This document shows positions 35,444 through 44,091 of a DNA stretch of 64,000 bases, one piece after another (within the stretch, counting starts at the first letter, position 1; each line of letters starts with the position of its first letter). The position numbers were made by a program, and so were the translations under genes. The notes below the pieces were generated by a model. That model ran no database searches and was not told the origin of the DNA. It saw only the letters and a list, made by a program, of their open reading frames with translations. Origin of the DNA: Myxococcales bacterium (lineage in GTDB: Bacteria; Myxococcota_A; Polyangia; Polyangiales; JAFGIB01); the NCBI GenBank assembly GCA_029880325.1, contig JAOUOP010000014.1:1-64000 (forward strand), given 5' to 3'.

Positions 35444-36019
35444 TCAGAGGTCAATTAGCGACTTGTAGAGGCTCTTGCGCGGCTGGGCCATCACCTTCTC
35501 GACCAGGGGCCGGAAGCGCTCGAGTTCGGGCACGGGGCGCTCGGAGTCAAAAGCCGGGTTGTCGTATTTGGCGATGAACTCCACCGTGCGCTCATAGTGG
35601 GGCGTGCCCTTGAACTGGTCGCGCATGTGGCGGTCCATGCCCAGGTGATGAAAGAAGTTGTAGCCCTGGAAAATCGCATGGTGCTTGACCATCCAGTGGT
35701 TTTCGTCGCTGACGAAGGGCTCCAGGATGACCGCCGCCACGTCGGCGTGGTTGTAGCAACCCAGGGTGTCGCCGATGTCGTGCAGCAGGGCGCAAACCAC
35801 GTACTCGTCGTCTTCGCCGGCCTCGGCCGCCAGCTCCGCGCTCTGCAAGCAGTGCTGAAGGCGCGTGACAGGAAAGCCCCCCGAATCATCAGCCAACAGC
35901 GAGAGGTGCGTCAGCACGCGCTCGGGCAGCTTGGCCGAGTAGGCCATCGCCTGGGGAACGATGATCTCGCGCCAATCCTCGCGCGTGCTTTCGGTGAACG
36001 ACTTGAACGTGGCCTTCAT
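35444..36019 (-). CDS. HD-domain phosphohydrolase-like protein
   Basis: 191 residues from the ATG at 36019, with AGGAGG nine bases upstream. Metal ligands of the HD fold: His in TRLQHCLQSAELA (about 58), the H-D pair in CALLHDIGDTLG (about 82-83), and a later His in VKHHAIFQGYNFFHHLG. The extra histidines and the YNFFHHLGMD segment resemble the mixed-valent di-iron HD oxygenases (PhnZ/MIOX-like), which cleave C-C or C-P bonds, rather than nucleotidases; this is suggestive only. Cytoplasmic. Confidence 0.75.
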   Translation of the reverse strand: MKATFKSFTESTREDWREIIVPQAMAYSAKLPERVLTHLSLLADDSGGFPVTRLQHCLQSAELAAEAGEDDEYVVCALLHDIGDTLGCYNHADVAAVILEPFVSDENHWMVKHHAIFQGYNFFHHLGMDRHMRDQFKGTPHYERTVEFIAKYDNPAFDSERPVPELERFRPLVEKVMAQPRKSLYKSLIDL

Positions 36020-36269
36020 TGCGGATCCTCCTGGGCTGGGGGCCGACGATAGCAAAGTTGCAGGCGGCAGCCTCCCCTCCCGCGATTGCCGCGGTTGTCG
36101 GTGCAGGTACTGCTATGTAGGCCGGCCCAGGCTCGGGTAGCGCTTCGGCAACCCTGGGTCCCGCTGCTGGCCCGGCGGAGGTCTCAGGTGCTGAACGGAC
36201 TCCATCGCACCCGGCGCCAGCGTGCCCGCCGTCACGCCCCATACGGATGACTTCCGGCTGCGCGGACCC

Positions 36270-37115
36270 TTACTTTTGGCCCGAGTCCGACGGCTCGCCT
36301 GCAATCGCCACCTTCGGATTGCTCTCGAGCACCTCGACCTCGTCGCCCACGCGGATCGAGCCGAAGCTATGGTGGATACAGTTTTGGCCGAAGAAGACTT
36401 CGTTGTCGCGTTTACGAAACTCGGCCAGGGCCGACAGCGGCTGCTCCAAACGCCGTCCGCGCAGCTGGTCGACATTGACCATGGTGCAGCGGGCGCATGG
36501 CTTGACCACGTCGAGCACGAGCTCGCCGATGCGGATTTGACGCCAGCTGTCTTCGGCGAAGGGCTCGCAGTCCTCGACCACCACGTTGGGTCGGAAGCGA
36601 TTCATGGGCACCGGCGGCTGCAGCCGCTGGTTGAGCTGCTCGAGCGAGGCCGTGGTGGTCAGTAGCACGGGGAAGCCATCGGCCAGGGCGGTGGCGGCGT
36701 CGAAGCGGGCATAGTCGGGGTCCACCGGGCGCACCGCTCCCTCGGGAAAACGTACCAGGCGGCACGGGCGACCCAAAAACTGGCTAAACCAGGAGGCGGC
36801 GTGTTCACCCACGTCCTCGGCCTCGCCCCGATCCTTCCAGATCGAAACCTCGAGGCGGCGCGCATCCTTGCTCGCCTGCCCAATCTTCAGAACCGGCATG
36901 CCTGGCGCCTTGACCTGCAGCGAGGTGGGACCGAGTGCCGGCTCCACAAGCGCGAGCCTCGACTCTTCACGCTGGGTCAAAAAGCATCCGTCGCCGTCGA
37001 CCAGCATGAAGCGCCGGTCGTAGGCGGGGCCGAGCATGTCGAAGCGCACGGCCTTCAGGTCCAGACCGCGGCAGGACTTGATGGGATAGATGTGGAGGGA
37101 GCTGACCCGTGGCAT
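36270..37115 (-). CDS. MOSC domain protein (mARC/YcbX-like)
   Basis: 281 residues. The N-terminal MOSC_N beta-barrel begins with VSSLHIYPIKSCRGLDL, the family's typical opening, and includes YDRRFMLVDGDGCFLTQRE. The MOSC domain (about 125-270) has RFRPNVVVED and the conserved Cys in VKPCARCTMVNVD (about 205-217), the ligand of the molybdenum cofactor. Members reduce N-hydroxylated compounds with electrons from a ferredoxin or reductase partner. Unlike E. coli YcbX there is no C-terminal 2Fe-2S ferredoxin domain. Confidence 0.88.
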   Translation of the reverse strand: MPRVSSLHIYPIKSCRGLDLKAVRFDMLGPAYDRRFMLVDGDGCFLTQREESRLALVEPALGPTSLQVKAPGMPVLKIGQASKDARRLEVSIWKDRGEAEDVGEHAASWFSQFLGRPCRLVRFPEGAVRPVDPDYARFDAATALADGFPVLLTTTASLEQLNQRLQPPVPMNRFRPNVVVEDCEPFAEDSWRQIRIGELVLDVVKPCARCTMVNVDQLRGRRLEQPLSALAEFRKRDNEVFFGQNCIHHSFGSIRVGDEVEVLESNPKVAIAGEPSDSGQK

Positions 37116-37142
37116 GGTGGCTTTCCTGGCGTGCGGTCTCGC

Positions 37143-38282
37143 TCAACCGATGGCGCCAGCGGCGCGCAGGGCGCCCAGGCGCTCGGCGTCGATGCCCCAG
37201 GCTTCGAGGGCTTCGTCGGTGTCAGCGCCGCGGTGGGCGGGTGGACGGTCGATGTGGGCCGGCGTGCGGCTGAAGCGCGGCGCCGGCGCCGGTTGCGCGA
37301 CGCCGTCGACCTCGACGAAGCCGCGGCGAGCCCGGTTGTGAGGATGATCGATGGCCTCCTGCAGGCTCAGCACCGGCGCGAAGCAGGCGTCGCTGCCCTC
37401 GAGCAGCTCGCACCACTGGGCGCGCGTCTTTTGCTTGAAAACCTCGCTGAGTTTTTCCTTGAGCTCGGGCCAGTGCTCACGCGACATCTGGGCCGGCATG
37501 CTGGAAGGGTCGATCTCGAGACGCGACAGCAGCTCGGCGTAGAACTGCGGCTCGATGGCGCCGATGGCCACGTGCTGACCGTCGGCGGTCTCGTAGGTCT
37601 CGTAAAAGTGAGCGCCAGTGTCGAGCATGTTGGTGCCCCGCTGCTCGCCCCAGACGCCCATCGCAGTCATGCTGTGAAACATGGTCATCAGCAGCGAGGC
37701 GCCGTCGACCATGGCGGCGTCCACCACCTGGCCCTGGCCCGAGCGCTTGGCCTCGAGCAGAGCGCAGGCGATGCCAAAGGCCAGCAGCATGCCGCCGCCG
37801 CCGAAGTCGCCCACCAGATTCAGGGGCGGCACGGGCTTTTCGCCGGCGCGCCCGATGGCGTGCAGCGCGCCGCTGAGGGCGATGTAGTTGATGTCGTGGC
37901 CCGCGGCATGGGCCAGGGGACCCTCTTGGCCCCAGCCGGTCATGCGTCCGTAGACCAACTTGGAGTTATGTTGCAGACAGAGCTCGGGTCCGAGGCCGAG
38001 GCGTTCCATCACCCCCGGCCGAAAGCCCTCGATCAGCGCGTCGGCGCCTTCGATGAGCGCTAGCGCCGTGGCCTTGCCCTCGGGGTGCTTCAGATCGATG
38101 CCCACGCAGGCGCGCCCGCGGTTGAGCAGGTCCAGGGCTTTGCCCTGGGGGGGACGCCTCGCAATGCGGTCGAGGCGCAGAACCTCGGCGCCCATGTCGG
38201 CCAGCATCATGGCGGCAAAGGGCCCCGGCCCCAGCCCCGAAAACTCCACGATCTTGATTCCCTCGAGCGGTCCCGTCGCCAT
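37143..38282 (-). CDS. CaiB/BaiF family CoA transferase (alpha-methylacyl-CoA racemase-like)
   Basis: 379 residues from the ATG at 38282, with GAGGAAGAG upstream. Family III CoA-transferase features: [44 protein letters not shown], and [16 protein letters not shown]; the conserved Asp of the active site is in [18 protein letters not shown]. Spacing and the [13 protein letters not shown] stretch match AMACR, which epimerises 2-methylacyl-CoA in branched-chain and sterol side-chain oxidation. It starts a cluster of acyl-CoA genes. Confidence 0.88.
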   Translation of the reverse strand: MATGPLEGIKIVEFSGLGPGPFAAMMLADMGAEVLRLDRIARRPPQGKALDLLNRGRACVGIDLKHPEGKATALALIEGADALIEGFRPGVMERLGLGPELCLQHNSKLVYGRMTGWGQEGPLAHAAGHDINYIALSGALHAIGRAGEKPVPPLNLVGDFGGGGMLLAFGIACALLEAKRSGQGQVVDAAMVDGASLLMTMFHSMTAMGVWGEQRGTNMLDTGAHFYETYETADGQHVAIGAIEPQFYAELLSRLEIDPSSMPAQMSREHWPELKEKLSEVFKQKTRAQWCELLEGSDACFAPVLSLQEAIDHPHNRARRGFVEVDGVAQPAPAPRFSRTPAHIDRPPAHRGADTDEALEAWGIDAERLGALRAAGAIG

Positions 38283-38357
38283 CTACTCTTCCTCGGCCAG
38301 CATTGCTGAATGCCTCCGAACCCTAACGCTTCATGGGCGCCGGCGCGAGCCATCGGT

Positions 38358-38363
38358 TATTCT
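38358..38363 (+). promoter_or_regulatory. TATTCT -10-like hexamer before the thioesterase-like gene
   Basis: TATTCT ends eight bases before the ATG at 38372, the arrangement of other leaderless genes here. It supports that start over the in-frame ATG at 38333. Confidence 0.35.
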
Positions 38364-38371
38364 CGCCAGCC

Positions 38372-39217
38372 ATGGGCAGTCCCGACAGTACCCCCAATAT
38401 CCCTCCGGTTTTTCGACGCCAGGGCGAGTTCTTCGTACCCAGCGAAGCGGCGCCCGGCCCCTGGAATCCCGAGCACTTGCACGGCGGCCCCAGCGCCGGC
38501 CTGCTGGCCCGCGCCCTCGAGCGCGAGGTCGACGACGAAAGCCTGCACCCGGCGCGCCTGACCGTCGACCTCTTTCGGCCCGTGCCCAAGCGACCGCTGC
38601 GGGTTCTGAGTTCGTTGGTGCGCGACGGTCGGCGCATCAAGGTGGGCCAGGCCTCGCTCTTCGACGGTGAAACCGAAGTGGCCCGCGCTTCGGGGCTCTT
38701 TCTGCTGCGCACGGAGATGCCCGGCTTCGACCCGGGCGAGCGCCCCAAGCTCAAAGGCCCCGAAGGGCTCGAGACGACCGGCCTGTGGCGCGGTGCCAGG
38801 GGCGCCATGGGCGTGCGCGGCTTTCATACGGTCATCGAAACGCGCTGGCCGGAGCAGTCCGAGGACACGCCGATGCACATCTGGTTCCGACTGCCCTGTG
38901 CGCTGGTGGAAGGCGAGGAAACCTCAACCCTGTGTCGCGTCGCGGCCATCGGGGACTTCGCTGCGGCGCTGGCGTCCATGGCCGGCCGCACCCGTGGCAG
39001 TGGAGGCGGACCGACCTTCATGAACACCGACATGACCCACTACCTCTCGCGCCGACCGCGCGGCCAGTGGCTGGCCATGGCCTACGAACGCAACACCATC
39101 GACGACGGCATCGAGATCGCCGAGGTCTCCCACTACGACATCGACGGCTACTACGGCCATACCGTGCAGGCGCGCCTGATGATGGCGGCCCCACCGAGCT
39201 TCCGCGCCGGGGGATAG
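38372..39217 (+). CDS. Acyl-CoA thioesterase family protein (TesB-like double hotdog)
   Basis: 281 residues. The N-terminal hotdog has NPEHLHGGPSAGLLARALER and RLTVDLFRPVPKRPLRVLSS, typical of the TesB-like thioesterase family; the second hotdog has MNTDMTHYLSRRPRGQWLAM and GHTVQARLMM. The proteins hydrolyse acyl-CoA to free acid and CoA or act as inactive binding versions. The canonical Asp-Gln-Thr triad cannot be placed with certainty. Divergent from the CoA transferase gene. Confidence 0.8.
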   Translation: MGSPDSTPNIPPVFRRQGEFFVPSEAAPGPWNPEHLHGGPSAGLLARALEREVDDESLHPARLTVDLFRPVPKRPLRVLSSLVRDGRRIKVGQASLFDGETEVARASGLFLLRTEMPGFDPGERPKLKGPEGLETTGLWRGARGAMGVRGFHTVIETRWPEQSEDTPMHIWFRLPCALVEGEETSTLCRVAAIGDFAAALASMAGRTRGSGGGPTFMNTDMTHYLSRRPRGQWLAMAYERNTIDDGIEIAEVSHYDIDGYYGHTVQARLMMAAPPSFRAGG

Positions 39218-39228
39218 GGCATCACGCG

Positions 39229-39272
39229 GGAGTAACTCGGGAGTCACCCCACCATGCTCCCGAGCTATCTCC
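39229..39272. terminator. Hairpin between convergent genes
   Basis: GGAGTA-ACTCGGGAG (39229-39243) pairs with CTCCCGAGCTATCTCC (39257-39272) around a 13-nt loop. It lies between the convergent stops at 39217 and 39279 and could serve both. Confidence 0.55.
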
Positions 39273-39278
39273 GAACGA

Positions 39279-40505
39279 TCAAAGCGGCAGGTCGCCGGTG
39301 GCCCGGCGTACCGAACCGGTCTCCGAGTAGGAGCGCATGAGCTGCTGGGCGATGCGCATCTGGTGGATCTCGTCGGCGCCGTCGGCGAAGCGCGCCCAGC
39401 GCGCCTGCAGCAACATGCCCGAAATCGGCGAGTCGGTGGAGTAGCCGAGAGCACCGTGCACCTGCACCGCGCGGTCGCAGACCTTCCACAGCGTCTGGGC
39501 CACGTGATGCTTGGCGTAGCTGACCTCGGTCTTGAAATCGAGCTTGTTCTCGATGCGGAAGGCGGCGTGCAGCACCATCAGCTTGGCGGCATAGAGTTCC
39601 ATGCCACTGTCGGCGATCAGCCACTGGATGCCCTGCTTCTCCGACAGCAACGAGCCGTGGGAGAAGCGGTTTTGGGCGCGGTCGATCATCATCTCCAGGG
39701 CCATCTCGATCTGGCCGATCCAGCGCATGCAGTGGGCCAGCCGCGCCGGACCCAGGCGCACCTGGCCCAGCTCGTGACCGCCGCCCACGCGACCGAGGAT
39801 GTTGCTGTCGGGAACGCGCAGGTTCTCGATGCGAATCTCGCAGTGGTTGTGGCTGCCGGCCATGGTCTCCACGTCGCGCACCACGTTCCAACCCTCGGAG
39901 TTGGTGTCGACGATGAAAGCGGTGTTGCGCTCCTGGGGAATCTCGGCGTCGGGGTTGGTGCGCGCGATCAAAATCGCGAAGTTGGCGCCACGGGCGCCGG
40001 AGATGAACCATTTATGGCCATTGATGACCCAATCGTCGCCGTCCTTGACCGCGAGGGTCTGGATCAGGGTCGGGTCCGAGCCCGCCACCTCCGGCTCGGT
40101 CATGGCGAAGCAGGAGCGCTGAAAGCCCTTGCACAACGGCTTGAGGTATTTCTCTTTTTGCTCGTCGGTGCCGAAGTGCAGCAGCGTGTGCATGTTGCCC
40201 TCGTCGGGCGCCTGGCAGTTGAGGATGAAGGAGCCCAGGCGTGTGCGCGCGCACTCCGAGGAGACCGCCGCCAGCGCCGTCGGCCCCAGGCCCATGCCAC
40301 CCCACTCCGGCGGCATGTGCGGCAGCCACAGGCCCTTCTTCTGGGCCTTATCCCTGAGCTTGAGAATGACCTCGATCAAGTTGCGGCGGTTTTCGCCCTC
40401 CCACAGGCTCTCGCTCTCGGCGGGGCGGACCTCTTCATCCAGAAATTCCCGGACGCGCAGGCGGATATCCTCGACCTCGGGGGGGAAGGCAAAATCGATC
40501 GACAT
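39279..40505 (-). CDS. Acyl-CoA dehydrogenase (ACAD10/11-like)
   Basis: 408 residues from the ATG at 40505, with AAGGAGAAG upstream. Signatures: CFAMTEPEVAGSDPT (about 132-146, FAD-binding ACADS_1-like), DWVINGHKWFISGARGA, and the C-terminal VCDRAVQVHGALGYSTDSPI. The C-terminal RWARFADGADEIHQMRIAQQ carries an acidic residue as in ACAD10/11-type enzymes, whose substrates are often branched or 4-hydroxy acyl-CoA. A flavin-dependent alpha,beta-desaturase in the cytoplasm. Confidence 0.9.
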   Translation of the reverse strand: MSIDFAFPPEVEDIRLRVREFLDEEVRPAESESLWEGENRRNLIEVILKLRDKAQKKGLWLPHMPPEWGGMGLGPTALAAVSSECARTRLGSFILNCQAPDEGNMHTLLHFGTDEQKEKYLKPLCKGFQRSCFAMTEPEVAGSDPTLIQTLAVKDGDDWVINGHKWFISGARGANFAILIARTNPDAEIPQERNTAFIVDTNSEGWNVVRDVETMAGSHNHCEIRIENLRVPDSNILGRVGGGHELGQVRLGPARLAHCMRWIGQIEMALEMMIDRAQNRFSHGSLLSEKQGIQWLIADSGMELYAAKLMVLHAAFRIENKLDFKTEVSYAKHHVAQTLWKVCDRAVQVHGALGYSTDSPISGMLLQARWARFADGADEIHQMRIAQQLMRSYSETGSVRRATGDLPL

Positions 40506-40686
40506 GGGTGGCTTCTCCTTACGCCGCAGCCCGGGCGGCGGGCGATTACCAGTAGCAAGGCGCCGACGCGAGCGTCAAGGCGCCGGCCCGCGCGCTTTGA
40601 ATTATCTTCAGGACCGCCGGCAGCCCCTCCCATGCCCCGCGAGCCCCCTCCCTGCCGGACCCGTAGTGCCGAGTTCTTCGAGCGCG

Positions 40687-40692
40687 TAAGCT
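40687..40692 (+). promoter_or_regulatory. TAAGCT -10-like hexamer before the ADC-like gene
   Basis: TAAGCT ends seven bases before the ATG at 40700. No ribosome binding site is visible between them. Confidence 0.35.
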
Positions 40693-40699
40693 CCCCGCC

Positions 40700-41521
40700 A
40701 TGCTGCGCTCCGAAGAGCCGATTGTGGGCCCCGACGGCGCCCAGGACACCGAAGCCCTGTGCCAGCGCCTCGATGCCCAGCGCTACCGCATCGCCGACCG
40801 CGAGCTCGAGCTGCCGCTGGACATCGCCGACTGCTCGCTACTGATCAACGCCTTCGCCGTCGACGCCGCGGCAGCCCAGTCGCTGCTTGGCGACAGCGGC
40901 CTGCGCGCCGCCCACGTGCTACCCGGACGCGCCGTGCTGCTCTTGCTCGGGGTCGACTACCGCGACAATCCCCTGGGCGACTACGACGAGGCGGCGGTGC
41001 TGCTCTCGGTCGCCTCCGAAACCGCAGGTCAGGGCGGCTGGCTCGGGGGCGCCCTATCGGCCCTGCGCCAGAAGCTGCCCTACTACGTCTGGCAGATGCC
41101 CGTGACCCAGCCCTTCACGGCCCACGCCGGTCGCTTTCTGTGGGGCTTTCCGAAGTACCTGGCCGACGTGGAAGTGCGCTTCGAAGACGGCCGCGCCCGC
41201 GCGCGCTTCGAACTCGACGGAGAGTTGATCTTTGCCATCGAAGCCCCGGCAGTGGCGGCACCGGTGCAGGGTCGACAGCGCCTCTCCGAGCAAGCGGGCG
41301 AGGTGGTGACCCTGCGCCACGGTCAGCTGCAGAAGGTCCTAGGCCATACCGGTGGCAGCGGCCTGCGCATGCGGCCCGGCGGCAAGGCGCCGCAAATCGG
41401 CGAGAGCCACCCGATGGCCCGGCAGCTGCGCGCCCTGGGCCTACCCAAACGGCCGCTGGCCTCGGCGTCGCTCTCGCTCGCCCACATGCGCTTCGACGTG
41501 GCCGAGCCGTTTGCGCCCTGA
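40700..41521 (+). CDS. Acetoacetate decarboxylase-like protein
   Basis: 273 residues. LINAFAVDAAAAQSLL, LLLGVDYRDNPLGDYDEAAV, and FLWGFPKYLADVEVRFEDGR match the ADC-like beta-cone fold (the last corresponds to the region G-x-P-K of acetoacetate decarboxylases). Several ADC-family members act on other beta-keto or enol substrates, and the catalytic Lys cannot be assigned with certainty. Its position among acyl-CoA dehydrogenases suggests a role in lipid or steroid-type catabolism rather than solvent formation. Three TGAACGC(n) units follow the stop. Confidence 0.75.
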   Translation: MLRSEEPIVGPDGAQDTEALCQRLDAQRYRIADRELELPLDIADCSLLINAFAVDAAAAQSLLGDSGLRAAHVLPGRAVLLLLGVDYRDNPLGDYDEAAVLLSVASETAGQGGWLGGALSALRQKLPYYVWQMPVTQPFTAHAGRFLWGFPKYLADVEVRFEDGRARARFELDGELIFAIEAPAVAAPVQGRQRLSEQAGEVVTLRHGQLQKVLGHTGGSGLRMRPGGKAPQIGESHPMARQLRALGLPKRPLASASLSLAHMRFDVAEPFAP

Positions 41522-41558
41522 ACGCCCCCCCCTGAACGCCCCCCCTGAACGCCCCCCG
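41519..41558 (+). repeat. Short tandem repeat TGAACG plus C-run (three units)
   Basis: Units of 13-14 bp begin at 41519, 41533 and 41546, each TGAACG followed by six to eight C. The first unit contains the stop codon of the ADC-like gene. The variable C-runs make this a slippage-prone site. Confidence 0.8.
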
Positions 41559-41601
41559 GCCGCGATTGCCTGGCCGCCCCACCTCTGATAGCTCCCTTGC
41601 G

Positions 41602-42720
41602 ATGGCCTTCGAGTTTGCATTGGGCGAGGAGCTTGAGCTGCTGGTCAAGACCGCGCGCGACTTCGCCGGCCGTCGGCTGGCGCCCGCCATTCGCGAAGCC
41701 GAGCGGCGGCGCGGGGTCGCTGCCGCGGTGCGCGACGATTTCGAAGCCATCGGCCTCGATCGCCTGGAGCTGCCCGATGCCCTGGGCGGGGCGGGCCTGG
41801 GGAGCCTCTCGCGGGTACTGGTCAACGAGGAGCTGGGAGCCACCGACCCCGGCGCGGCGCTGGCACTCGATCCGCTGGGAACGGCGCTCCACGCGCTGGA
41901 CGAATTCGGCGGCAACGCGCTGCTCCAACGACTGCTGCTACCGCTGCTCGAACGGCCGGGAGCGCGGGCGCTCCTGGTCACCGGCCACGACGGCTCCATC
42001 GGCGGCGACGACGGGCGCCTCGAGGCCGCGATTCCCTGGGTCCCGGCCGACGCAGCCGACCTGCTGGTGGTGCTCGAAGGCGGGCGCCTGCGCGTTTTGC
42101 GCGAGGGCTTCGAGCTGCGCCCCTTGCCGGGCTCGGGCCTGCGCGCCGCGGGCGGCGCCGAGCTTCACGCCGACGACGCCGAGGTCGTCTTCTGCGCCCA
42201 CGATGGCGCGGCCGCGGCACGGGCGATGGCGCGAGTTCGACTCTACCAGGCTTCGCTGCTGCTCGGGGTGCTGCGCCAGAGCACCGAATACGCCACCGCC
42301 TACGCACAGCAGCGCGTGGCCTTCGGGCGTCCCATCGGCCACCACCAGGCCCTGGCCTTCGCCCTGGTGGACATGCACGCCGCCGTCGCCATGGGGCGCC
42401 TGCTGGTGCGCGAGGCAGCCCTGCGCATCGAGCACGGCGGCGACGCGGTGGCACCCGCCGCCAGCGCCCTGGTCGAAGTCATCGAGGCCTCGCGCAGCAT
42501 CGGCCCCATGGGCGTGCAAGTGCTCGGTGGCCACGGCTTCATGCAGGACCATCCGGTGGAGAAGTACAACCGCGAGTGTCGCGCGCTTTCGCTGCTGCAC
42601 GGTGGCATCGATGCCGCCCGCGACGACGCCGCTTCGGATCTGGACACCCTCGCCACGCCCATCGAGCTGTCGCCACTGGCAGCCGCGGCGCGCGTGACAG
42701 CCCAGCAGGACGCACCGTGA
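41602..42720 (+). CDS. Acyl-CoA dehydrogenase-like subunit lacking the catalytic Glu
   Basis: 372 residues. The fold is clear: LPDALGGAGLGSLSRVLVNE, YATAYAQQRVAFGRPIGHHQ (about 232-251), and MGVQVLGGHGFMQDHPVEKY (about 301-320). In active ACADs the segment after this reads I-Y-E-G-T with Glu as the base. Here it reads SLLHGGIDAA (about 328-337), with His at the Glu position. The mid-domain flavin motif is also degenerate (ALLVTGHDG). The adjacent gene, overlapping by one base, encodes an intact enzyme. It is probably the non-catalytic partner of a heteromeric dehydrogenase. Confidence 0.85.
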   Translation: MAFEFALGEELELLVKTARDFAGRRLAPAIREAERRRGVAAAVRDDFEAIGLDRLELPDALGGAGLGSLSRVLVNEELGATDPGAALALDPLGTALHALDEFGGNALLQRLLLPLLERPGARALLVTGHDGSIGGDDGRLEAAIPWVPADAADLLVVLEGGRLRVLREGFELRPLPGSGLRAAGGAELHADDAEVVFCAHDGAAAARAMARVRLYQASLLLGVLRQSTEYATAYAQQRVAFGRPIGHHQALAFALVDMHAAVAMGRLLVREAALRIEHGGDAVAPAASALVEVIEASRSIGPMGVQVLGGHGFMQDHPVEKYNRECRALSLLHGGIDAARDDAASDLDTLATPIELSPLAAAARVTAQQDAP

Positions 42721-43901
42721 TGGATCTCAGCCTCGATCGGGCCATGGCCGAGCGCCTCGAACGCGCGCGCGAGCTGGGACGCAATGAAGTGCGACCGGTG
42801 GGGCTCGAGGCCGACCGCGAAGGGCGGCCAATCCCGGTCGACCACCCCTACTTCAAGCGCTGCCTCGAGCGGGGTGAGGGCCGCACGCGCTGGAGCGGAC
42901 CCGACGGCAAGGCCGAGGGCGGCGCACGCCGCGAGCGCTCCACCGTCGATGCCCTGCTACTGGCCGAGGAGATGGCCTATTGGGATCGCGGCGTGGGCGT
43001 CGCCAACCCGGGTCCCGGACTGCCCGAGGCCAACGTGCTGTCGGCCGGCACGCCGGAACAAAAGCTGCGCTTCCTCGGCCCCTTTCTCGAACCCGATCGT
43101 CCGCGCTGGGCCTGCTTCGCCATGACCGAACCGGGTGCCGGCTCCGACGCCGCCGCCATCGCCACCCGCGCGCGCAGGGACGGCAACACATGGGTGCTCG
43201 ACGGCTCCAAATGCTTCATCGGCAACGCCAGCCGCGCCGACTGGATCCTGGTGCAGGCCACGGTCGATCCCGAGCGCGGACGGGCCGGCCAGCGCGCCTT
43301 CTTCGTCGAATCGGGCACGCCCGGGCTTTCGAACTTCAAGATCGAGAAAAAAAGCGGCCTCAAGGCCTACGAGTCCACGTCTTTCAGCCTCGAAGAGTGC
43401 CGCGTGCCGGCCGACAACCTGCTGGGAGGCGAGCCGCGCGCCAAGGGCAACCGCGAGGGTTTCAAGGCGGCCATGCGCACCTTCAATGCCGGGCGCCCCG
43501 TGATCGCCGCCAACGCCGTCGGCATCGGCCGCGCTCTGCTCGACGAGTCGCTCACCTTCGCACGCGAGCACGGGCTTTTGGGCAAGACCCGCGTGCGCGA
43601 TCGCATCGAGGCCATGCGGCGGCGGCTGCGCGCGGCGCGGCTTCTGTGCCTGCAGGCGGGGCATCTGGCCGACCAAAAGCAGCCCAATATCGTCGAGGCG
43701 TCGCTGTCCAAGGCCATGGCCGCCGCAGTCGGACAGGAAGCGGCCACCTTTGGCATGGAGCTTTTGGGCACGGTCGGCGCCCGGGGCGATCACCTGATCG
43801 AAAAACTCTACCGTGACGTCAAAGCCATGGACATCGTCGAGGGCACCGGCCAGATCCAGCGCATGATCGTCGCGCGCACCCTGCTGGGACTGCCGCGCTG
43901 A
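42720..43901 (+). CDS. Acyl-CoA dehydrogenase, catalytic subunit
   Basis: 393 residues, ATG overlapping the previous stop (TGATG). Motifs: CFAMTEPGAGSDAAAIATRA (about 134-153), WVLDGSKCFIGNASRADWIL, and the C-terminal KAMDIVEGTGQIQRMIVART, with the catalytic Glu at about residue 373. Together with the upstream subunit it probably forms an alpha2-beta2 enzyme as described for the mycobacterial steroid side-chain dehydrogenases (ChsE-type). The substrate is unknown; a bulky acyl-CoA is likely. Confidence 0.9.
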   Translation: MDLSLDRAMAERLERARELGRNEVRPVGLEADREGRPIPVDHPYFKRCLERGEGRTRWSGPDGKAEGGARRERSTVDALLLAEEMAYWDRGVGVANPGPGLPEANVLSAGTPEQKLRFLGPFLEPDRPRWACFAMTEPGAGSDAAAIATRARRDGNTWVLDGSKCFIGNASRADWILVQATVDPERGRAGQRAFFVESGTPGLSNFKIEKKSGLKAYESTSFSLEECRVPADNLLGGEPRAKGNREGFKAAMRTFNAGRPVIAANAVGIGRALLDESLTFAREHGLLGKTRVRDRIEAMRRRLRAARLLCLQAGHLADQKQPNIVEASLSKAMAAAVGQEAATFGMELLGTVGARGDHLIEKLYRDVKAMDIVEGTGQIQRMIVARTLLGLPR

Positions 43902-43911
43902 AGTCTTTCTT

Positions 43912-44091
43912 AGGGCTCGCGAAACAATCACTTCCCCCTTTGGTGCGTGACGGCGGAGTGCGGTCGGGACGGCGCCCGGAGGACAATCCGCAGTCGTACC
44001 CGAGGTACATCGAGGAATTCTTCGAGGACGCACGGCCCGAGCGTGCCCGCCGGTGCGTGCCAAAGGGGGAAGTGATTGTTTCGCGAGCCCT
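43912..44091 (+). repeat. Structured intergenic element, subfamily 1, copy 2 (complete, 180 nt)
   Basis: Arms 43912-43943 and 44060-44091 are perfectly complementary over 32 nt (left arm begins AGGGCTCGCGAAACAATCAC). The stem continues inward (GGTGCGTGACGGCGG with CCGCCGGTGCGTGCC) using G-U pairs that form only in plus-strand RNA. Inside are TCGGG/CCCGA, AATCC/GG(A)ATT and an apical GTACC-CGA-GGTAC, each aligned to a different but also paired sequence in the copy at 31061. It fills the whole gap between the convergent stops at 43901 and 44091. Confidence 0.85.

Noticed and set aside
42957..44063. A long minus-strand frame opposite the acyl-CoA dehydrogenase
   Set aside because: It is a shadow of the coding strand, without domain or start signal, and runs through the structured element.
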